The notes beneath the pieces are model-generated. The model was not told where the DNA came from, searched no databases, and saw nothing but the letters and a program-made list of their open reading frames with translations. Shown here piece by piece: positions 1 to 4,306 of a stretch of DNA of 5,982 nucleotides. The DNA is from an uncultured Anaerolineae bacterium (GTDB taxonomy: Bacteria > Chloroflexota > Anaerolineae > Anaerolineales > Villigracilaceae). The DNA lies in NCBI GenBank assembly GCA_903854805.1, contig CAINXK010000615.1:1-5982 (forward strand), written 5' to 3'. Within the stretch, counting starts at the first letter, position 1. Each line of letters starts with the position of its first letter. A program made the position numbers and the translations under genes.

Positions 1-58
1 AGCGATAATGAACAATCTTAATAGTTACGTTAATCACTATGCGACATGACCATTTGCT

Positions 59-98
59 TAAAAATCAGGACTGGAGCGTACTCCAGTCCTGATTTTTA
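59..98. terminator. Bidirectional intrinsic terminator downstream of the SLT-domain gene
   Basis: A perfect 18-bp inverted repeat (59-76 with 81-98) encloses a 4-nt loop, CGTA. The inner stem is GC-containing (CAGGACTGGAG). The outer part is a run of A on one side and T on the other, so a stem followed by U's forms on either strand. It starts 47 nt past the stop codon of the minus-strand gene ending at 146. It should therefore end that transcript, and could also stop a plus-strand transcript coming from outside the window. The structure is read directly; termination is inferred. Confidence 0.9.
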
Positions 99-145
99 CA
101 TTTTAGGGTGTTAATGGTTCGTTTTTATATGCTTTTAGTTAGTAC

Positions 146-1855
146 TCATCCGGCTGTTTCACCAGGCACTACAACTGGTTCTGGGAGCGGTTGATCTGGA
201 TCTGGATCGCGAATGACCTTTTCCACATAATCCGCAGCTCCAGGACAGACCACATCCAGAGCCCCGGAAACCCTATCCCAACTCAGCGAATCTGGAGAGC
301 TAGCATCATAAGCTTGGGTAAGCGCATCCGCCAGACAGCCAGATCCGGCATTGTAATTTACAAGCGTAAAACGCCATAAAGTCTCGTAATCAACCTTCTG
401 TCCTGGCATTACGCTGGTAACATTCTTGACGATCTTGCCAGCTTGTTCGCAGTTAGCCAACAGGCTATGCGCAAAAATACTGACGCTAAAATCAGCACGT
501 GAAAGATCCAGCCCGAGCGGGCAATCCGCACAACTCGCATCAACACTGCCCACCAGAGCACCACGTAACAAGGCCTGACTGGCAGAGCTCAGATTTGCAA
601 AACCTTTGGATTGGCAAACACTTTCATTCAACACCAGGGGGCAAAACTGTTGGTAAAACGAGGGATTCCACAATAACGTGGTATCAGCCCCACCATCGGT
701 CATCTGACCCAGGCCAACATCTGTTCCGTTACGAAATACACCTGGCCAAAACTGACTTTCATGGCTGAAGATATTTTTTAATAGCTGTGCTGGAACATCA
801 TCATCCTTGGCTACCTTAAAAATCAATTGATCAAAACGATTCTGCCATTCTTCCACATCACCAGAAGCAGTTTTCAAGCCACAAGCGTTCACTGAGCCAT
901 CTGACAGCAAGCCGCCATTGGGGCATTCAGAAGCATTTGTTATACCCTGAATGATCAGGTTGGCAGCCAGATAATTATATGGAATGTTGGATTTCAAATC
1001 ATCACTCGAAGCAGGTGTAATCAGCCATTGTGGCAAGCCGTCCGTAGGTGGAAAGGATTCCCATGTGGCTGCACAGGATGCAACCGGAGCGCCTGTCCAT
1101 TGGGACGAAATCACATCCACATACCAGCGTGGCGTAAGGCGATTGCCTTTATCGCCGTCATTGATTACCCTTAAGAGTGCCTCAAATACCTTGCTGCTAT
1201 CCCCATACGTGGAATTTGACCAAAACTTAATTCGAATTCCAGTAGCACTGGTACCTGAAAGCCTGAAAATACACTGGTTCCCCTTACAGGAAAAAGGATC
1301 AGTTCCCGCAAAACCCTGAACGGAGCTAATCGATTCATTCGGAAGAGGCTCTTCCCCGCTCAACACCAGATTCGGCTGATGCGTACACCAGCCGGTGTCA
1401 TCCGGTTCGCAACCTTCTAATGATACCCGTACATCTGGTGGAGGTAGCTTGACAGTTACTTCACGCTTGGCAGGCTTGCTTGATACCTGAATAAAATAAT
1501 AACCTGGACAGGTGGAAGCATCCTTTTCCGCACAGGGTGTGGAGTTATTTATCCAGTCTGTATACAATACGGTGCCACAGGCTGAATCTATCTCAACGTC
1601 AGTGGGTAAACCCTCGTGATCCACGAAGAAAGAACAATATATATTATTATCCCGCCAAGCAGCCAACCACCACTCATACATGGTGATATCCAGCGTCATC
1701 GACGTATAACGATCAGGGCCGGTAGGAAGCGCTAAGGGAGTAGGCGCAGAGGCATAAGCAGGTTTGGGATTTGCCAGAAGCATGCCAAAAATCACCAACC
1801 CGAGTAGAATGGAAAATGCCAATGCCAATTTCAATACGATTTTATTCGATCGCAC
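146..1855 (-). CDS. Secreted Cys-rich protein with C-terminal SLT (lytic transglycosylase-like) domain
   Basis: This is a 569-aa protein with a GTG start, chosen because AGGA lies 9 nt upstream and a good signal sequence follows at once. Residues 7-28 are a hydrophobic helix after a basic N-terminus, with a possible AYASA cleavage site near residue 36, so it is exported or anchored outside the membrane. Residues 40-340 match no family I recognise and look beta-rich. Residues about 350-515 carry the lysozyme-like SLT pattern: HESQF with catalytic-Glu candidate E366, then GLGQM at 381-385, then NYNAG at 500-504. Enzymes of this family cleave the MurNAc-GlcNAc bond of peptidoglycan to give 1,6-anhydro products. 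The tail (550-569) is Pro- and Asp-rich. It has 18 cysteines, six of them (C405-C507) inside the SLT region, which suggests disulfides. It has its own promoter-like element and terminator, so it is probably not in the ccm operon. The fold call is good; enzymatic activity is inferred. Confidence 0.85.
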   Translation of the reverse strand: MRSNKIVLKLALAFSILLGLVIFGMLLANPKPAYASAPTPLALPTGPDRYTSMTLDITMYEWWLAAWRDNNIYCSFFVDHEGLPTDVEIDSACGTVLYTDWINNSTPCAEKDASTCPGYYFIQVSSKPAKREVTVKLPPPDVRVSLEGCEPDDTGWCTHQPNLVLSGEEPLPNESISSVQGFAGTDPFSCKGNQCIFRLSGTSATGIRIKFWSNSTYGDSSKVFEALLRVINDGDKGNRLTPRWYVDVISSQWTGAPVASCAATWESFPPTDGLPQWLITPASSDDLKSNIPYNYLAANLIIQGITNASECPNGGLLSDGSVNACGLKTASGDVEEWQNRFDQLIFKVAKDDDVPAQLLKNIFSHESQFWPGVFRNGTDVGLGQMTDGGADTTLLWNPSFYQQFCPLVLNESVCQSKGFANLSSASQALLRGALVGSVDASCADCPLGLDLSRADFSVSIFAHSLLANCEQAGKIVKNVTSVMPGQKVDYETLWRFTLVNYNAGSGCLADALTQAYDASSPDSLSWDRVSGALDVVCPGAADYVEKVIRDPDPDQPLPEPVVVPGETAG

Positions 1856-1864
1856 GAATTCTGA

Positions 1865-1868
1865 TCCT
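1865..1868 (-). promoter_or_regulatory. Ribosome binding site for the SLT-domain gene
   Basis: On the minus strand this is AGGA, 9 nt before the GTG at 1855-1853. It supports the GTG start; the next in-frame ATG is codon 25, inside the signal helix, and would destroy it. Confidence 0.6.
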
Positions 1869-1878
1869 ATTTAAATAA

Positions 1879-1910
1879 AATAATCCAATATATAAGTATA
1901 GCGGATTATT
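1879..1910. promoter_or_regulatory. Dyad-symmetric element in the ccmD/SLT-gene gap, possible operator
   Basis: AATAATCC (1879-1886) is mirrored by GGATTATT (1903-1910), and inner TATA blocks at 1889-1892 and 1897-1900 are also symmetric about the same centre (1894/1895). In all, 12 of 16 paired positions match. The element covers the predicted -10 box and part of the spacer, which is where a dimeric repressor would sit. On the minus-strand transcript the right arm is followed by a T-rich run, so a weak AT-rich terminator for the ccm transcript is an alternative. The symmetry is seen; either function is inference. Confidence 0.4.
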
Positions 1911-1917
1911 GTTTCAA
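1889..1917 (-). promoter_or_regulatory. Putative sigma70-type promoter for the SLT-domain gene
   Basis: On the minus strand TTGAAA (1917-1912) is followed after exactly 17 nt by TATATA (1894-1889). The -10 box ends 33 nt before the GTG start. The region is very AT-rich, which raises the chance of accidental matches. A second -10-like box, TATACT (1900-1895), overlaps it but has no matching -35 box at proper distance. Confidence 0.5.
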
Positions 1918-1936
1918 ATGCTACTATTTTTGTCTG

Positions 1937-2083
1937 CTATTTTCCAAGTTCGTCAAGCATTTGCTTTTCACGTTTGAGGCTGTTCCAACGAGAAACCAAA
2001 CTTGCAAGATAAACCGACATAAGCACAACAAATACAATATAACCACCAACCATATAGCTAATAGTATTGGGAGTAGCGTCCAT
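1937..2083 (-). CDS. ccmD: CcmD-like small membrane protein of the Ccm system
   Basis: This is a 48-codon gene from ATG (2083-2081) to TAG (1939-1937). It has a short polar N-terminus, a single hydrophobic helix at about residues 9-30 and a charged amphipathic tail (SRWNSLKREKQMLDELGK). That is the CcmD plan: one helix, then a basic and coiled tail on the cytoplasmic side. In studied systems CcmD joins the CcmABC complex and is needed to release heme-loaded CcmE. An AAGGAG ribosome site lies 6 nt upstream and overlaps the ccmC stop codon; the intergenic gap is 10 nt, so translation is probably coupled. Sequence conservation in CcmD is weak, so the call rests on size, topology and position after ccmC. 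It is the last ccm gene seen here. Confidence 0.82.
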   Translation of the reverse strand: MDATPNTISYMVGGYIVFVVLMSVYLASLVSRWNSLKREKQMLDELGK

Positions 2084-2089
2084 ATCGGG

Positions 2090-2095
2090 CTCCTT
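2090..2095 (-). promoter_or_regulatory. Strong ribosome binding site for ccmD, overlapping the ccmC stop
   Basis: The minus strand reads TAAGGAG: the last two bases of the ccmC TAA stop are the first two of the AAGGAG Shine-Dalgarno, 6 nt before the ccmD ATG. A ribosome ending on ccmC sits on the ccmD initiation site, which suggests translational coupling. Confidence 0.8.
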
Positions 2096-2783
2096 ATTCA
2101 ATCACTTTCATTTTGAGTTGTTCTACTTCATCGGCAAACTGACCAAGGCGGACCCTGTGCCAAAACAACGTGATAAAGACCAGCGAAAACACAGCGATGC
2201 TGAAAAGCATCGTAGCAACCATCGAACCAGTCATACTCATTTTTTCGCTGCCGCCCCCACCAATGACCACAGGATGAATGGTCCGAAAGATACGGATGGA
2301 TACAAATGTGAGCGGAACACTCAAACCACCAAGCAAAGTATAGACTGCACCAAAGCGAGCCCGCCTTTCAGGATCTTCGATTCCCTGCCGTAAGAGCAAA
2401 TAGGCAAGGTAAACCATCTCAAGAATGGCGGCAGTGGTCAAACGGGGTTCCCAGGTCCACCAGGTGCCCCAGGCAGGACGAGCCCAGATCGACCCCAGCA
2501 CAATGGCAATCAGGAAAAATACCAGGCTGATTTCCACTGAAGCAAGACCGATCACATCCCATTTCATATCCTGGGTCCGCAAGTATATGACAGCCACTAC
2601 GGCGGCGACAATAAATCCCAGCATGCCTACCCAGGCGGTAGCAACATGGAAATAGAAGACTCTCTGCACCTCACCCATCACTTTTTCAAGCGGGGCGTAA
2701 AACATAGCCAATAAGAAAGCCACGAACACCAACACAACAGATAAAATATTGAATATTTTTAACACACGAGGTTGGGGCGACAT
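2094..2783 (-). CDS. ccmC: CcmC, heme-handling WWD-domain membrane protein
   Basis: The protein is 229 aa, starting at ATG 2783-2781. A GTG two codons earlier is rejected because it overlaps the AGGAG ribosome site. Six hydrophobic helices are visible, at about residues 7-29, 44-68, 79-99, 117-132, 146-163 and 186-208. The periplasmic WWD motif WGTWWTWEPR is at 105-114. H46 (YFHVATAW) and H170 (RTIHPVV) occupy the places of the two conserved heme-ligand histidines of CcmC. In the known pathway CcmC holds heme at the outer face and passes it to the chaperone CcmE. The WWD motif has Glu-Pro where E. coli has Asp-Ala. The C-terminus (209-229) is a charged cytoplasmic tail. CcmF and CcsA share the WWD motif, but the small size, six helices and position after ccmAB favour CcmC. 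Confidence 0.95.
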   Translation of the reverse strand: MSPQPRVLKIFNILSVVLVFVAFLLAMFYAPLEKVMGEVQRVFYFHVATAWVGMLGFIVAAVVAVIYLRTQDMKWDVIGLASVEISLVFFLIAIVLGSIWARPAWGTWWTWEPRLTTAAILEMVYLAYLLLRQGIEDPERRARFGAVYTLLGGLSVPLTFVSIRIFRTIHPVVIGGGGSEKMSMTGSMVATMLFSIAVFSLVFITLFWHRVRLGQFADEVEQLKMKVIE

Positions 2784-2788
2784 ACACA

Positions 2789-2793
2789 CTCCT
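2789..2793 (-). promoter_or_regulatory. Ribosome binding site deciding the ccmC start
   Basis: AGGAG on the minus strand lies 5 nt before the ATG at 2783. The alternative GTG at 2789-2787 shares its first base with this site and cannot use it, so the shorter form starting MSPQP is preferred. Confidence 0.75.
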
Positions 2794-2814
2794 AATATTA
2801 ATTGACTTGCTTCC

Positions 2815-2839
2815 TACGTGGTTATTCTTCAACCACGTA
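2815..2839. repeat. Inverted repeat (hairpin) spanning the ccmB stop codon
   Basis: TACGTGGTT (2815-2823) and AACCACGTA (2831-2839) form a perfect 9-bp stem with a 7-nt loop. On the minus strand the first arm lies in the last ccmB codons, and the TAA stop (2824-2822) bridges loop and second arm. No U-tract follows, so it is not a standard intrinsic terminator. It could be an mRNA processing or stabilising element between ccmB and ccmC; that role is inferred. Confidence 0.5.
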
Positions 2840-3529
2840 ATCGAAGACCATGAACGAAACAGCAATAAAGATCACATCGTAAACAATGAGAATATTCAAC
2901 CACGGTAGAATTTCAATCATTTCAAGCCCCAGCAAAAAACCACTGCTGGCCTTGACGGCGGCTACCAATACAGGAATAACGAGCGGGAATAGTAAAATTG
3001 GTAAAAGCACATCACGTGTACGTGTTTGCACCGACATGGCTGCCAAAAGGGTTCCCACCGCGATATAGCCCAACGACCCGAGCAGTGTCACGCCAATCAA
3101 ACCCAGGTTAAATAAGTTGATGTTGTAGATCACGCTGTACACCGGTAAAACAATAGCTTCAACGATCAACATAAAAACAAGATTACTAATAGCCTTACCA
3201 AAAAAGATCACAGAACGGTCTACCGGAGCCAGTAAAAGACCATCGAGGCAACCGCGGTCCTTTTCCACAGCCATGGACCGGTTCAGACCCAGCGTGCCTG
3301 CAAAAGCAAAGGTAACCCACAGCGCGCCAGCAGTGATGCCATTGCGCGCTTTCACATCAAGTTCAAGCGCAAAATAAAAGATAAGGATAACAAGGATCGA
3401 AAAGACCAGCATTGATGAAAGCAGTTCCCGCGAACGCAATTCAGCTGATAAATCCTTCCAGGTGATGGCCATCACTGCTCGCAGGTAGTTACCTTCAGGT
3501 CTTTCTTGTGGTTCAATAATTTTACGCAT
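2822..3529 (-). CDS. ccmB: CcmB, membrane subunit of the heme-maturation ABC transporter
   Basis: The protein is 235 aa, near the usual 220 aa, with a slightly longer N-terminal tail. The cytoplasmic start contains AITWKDLSAELRSRE (21-35), the amphipathic entry typical of CcmB. Six hydrophobic segments follow, at about residues 36-56, 64-82, 108-131, 138-162, 174-193 and 207-230. The cytoplasmic loop at 84-107 (RSMAVEKDRG, then LDGLLLAPVDR) is the family hallmark, probably touching the CcmA ATPase. CcmB pairs with CcmA and joins CcmC and CcmD; ATP use by the complex drives release of holo-CcmE from CcmC. The start lies 1 nt after the ccmA stop, with AGG 5 nt ahead of the ATG, so the two are co-translated. 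A hairpin covers its stop codon and a 38-nt gap leads to ccmC. Confidence 0.95.
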   Translation of the reverse strand: MRKIIEPQERPEGNYLRAVMAITWKDLSAELRSRELLSSMLVFSILVILIFYFALELDVKARNGITAGALWVTFAFAGTLGLNRSMAVEKDRGCLDGLLLAPVDRSVIFFGKAISNLVFMLIVEAIVLPVYSVIYNINLFNLGLIGVTLLGSLGYIAVGTLLAAMSVQTRTRDVLLPILLFPLVIPVLVAAVKASSGFLLGLEMIEILPWLNILIVYDVIFIAVSFMVFDYVVEE

Positions 3530-3530
3530 A

Positions 3531-4229
3531 TCAGCCTATCAATGCCTGTTTGTAAAAGGTAAGTAAATTATCACTACCCAATTCTTCCCGGCTGCAAGAA
3601 GCACTGATGACCCCACGTGTGAGAATGTCAAAACGCGTACCCAATTCTTCGGCGCGCGCCAGATCGTGAGAGGTCATCACAACCGTACGCCCTGCCGCAG
3701 CGACATTTTTTAGAACATCATCCAGCATTTCGGAAGCATCCTGGTCAAGACCTGTATAGGGCTCATCGAACAACATCACATCAGGATTATGTAAAACCGC
3801 TCGACCAATTGCCAGGCGCTGCTGCATTCCGCGCGAAAACGTTCGGACCATGTCGCGGCGACGGCCAGAGAGGCCGATCAAAGCGAGCACGACGTCGATA
3901 CGTTCCTTCAGAACGGGAATATTGTACATTCGTCCATAGAACTGAAGATTTTCTTCCGCAGTCAAGTCACCATATAAAAGCGGCATATGCGAGACCACCC
4001 CAAGACGCTGCCGGACCGAGGCTGAATGGGCGGGCAGCAAGAAGCCGGCTACTTTTACCAGTCCCATAGAAGGACGAGAAAGTGTTGATAGGATGCGCAG
4101 AAAAGTGGTTTTCCCCGCGCCATTCGGCCCAAGCAAAACCACAAACTCACCAGGCTGAGCGTAAAAATCCACTCCACGCAGGACAGTTTTTAAACCAAAT
4201 CGTTTGACCAACTTTTTTACTTCAATCAT
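3531..4229 (-). CDS. ccmA: CcmA, ATPase subunit of the heme-maturation ABC transporter
   Basis: This 232-aa protein is a single ABC nucleotide-binding domain. Walker A is GPNGAGKTT (34-42), the signature is FSRGMQQR (131-138), Walker B is VMLFDEP (151-157) and the H-loop histidine is H188. The SRGMQQR form of the signature is common in CcmA. At the Q-loop position the sequence reads SHMPLLYGDLTAEEN (80-94), with Met82 apparently in place of Gln. CcmA hydrolyses ATP on the cytoplasmic side of CcmB; the energy is used to free heme-loaded CcmE from CcmCD rather than to pump heme. The ATG has no clear Shine-Dalgarno. The upstream gap (4230-4306) contains a hairpin and no convincing promoter, so it may be transcribed from further upstream. 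On sequence alone it could be another ABC-2 type ATPase; the adjoining ccmBCD settles it. Confidence 0.94.
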   Translation of the reverse strand: MIEVKKLVKRFGLKTVLRGVDFYAQPGEFVVLLGPNGAGKTTFLRILSTLSRPSMGLVKVAGFLLPAHSASVRQRLGVVSHMPLLYGDLTAEENLQFYGRMYNIPVLKERIDVVLALIGLSGRRRDMVRTFSRGMQQRLAIGRAVLHNPDVMLFDEPYTGLDQDASEMLDDVLKNVAAAGRTVVMTSHDLARAEELGTRFDILTRGVISASCSREELGSDNLLTFYKQALIG

Positions 4230-4253
4230 TTCGGGTTTCTAGTTCCATTTTGG

Positions 4254-4293
4254 CTGCTGAACCGGCTGTAAAAACCAGAAGCCGGTTCAGCAG
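4254..4293. repeat. 14-bp hairpin between the cytochrome gene and ccmA
   Basis: CTGCTGAACCGGCT (4254-4267) and AGCCGGTTCAGCAG (4280-4293) are perfect inverse complements around a 12-nt loop. On the minus strand the hairpin begins 13 nt after the cytochrome stop and ends 24 nt before the ccmA ATG. The following minus-strand bases are CCAAAATGG, not a U-tract, so standard intrinsic termination is doubtful. Partial attenuation, Rho-dependent termination near it, or protection of the upstream mRNA 3' end all fit. On the plus strand it is followed by a moderately T-rich run, but no plus-strand gene is present. Confidence 0.65.
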
Positions 4294-4306
4294 TATTTAT
4301 TCAGAA

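Noticed and set aside
1..58. Possible gene or RNA at the left edge
   Set aside because: No open frame with a ribosome site, no tRNA-like fold and no repeat could be recognised.
1895..1900. TATACT as the -10 box
   Set aside because: No -35-like hexamer lies 16-18 nt upstream; TATATA with TTGAAA at 17 nt fits better.
2067..2393. Plus-strand open frame of 108 codons
   Set aside because: Antisense to ccmC and ccmD, whose motifs and ribosome sites are clear.
2784..2789. GTG start adding two residues to CcmC
   Set aside because: The GTG shares a base with the AGGAG ribosome site, while the ATG at 2783 sits 5 nt after it.
4254..4293. Classical intrinsic terminator for the cytochrome gene
   Set aside because: The stem is strong but the minus-strand bases after it are CCAAAATGG, with no U-tract, so it is listed only as a hairpin.
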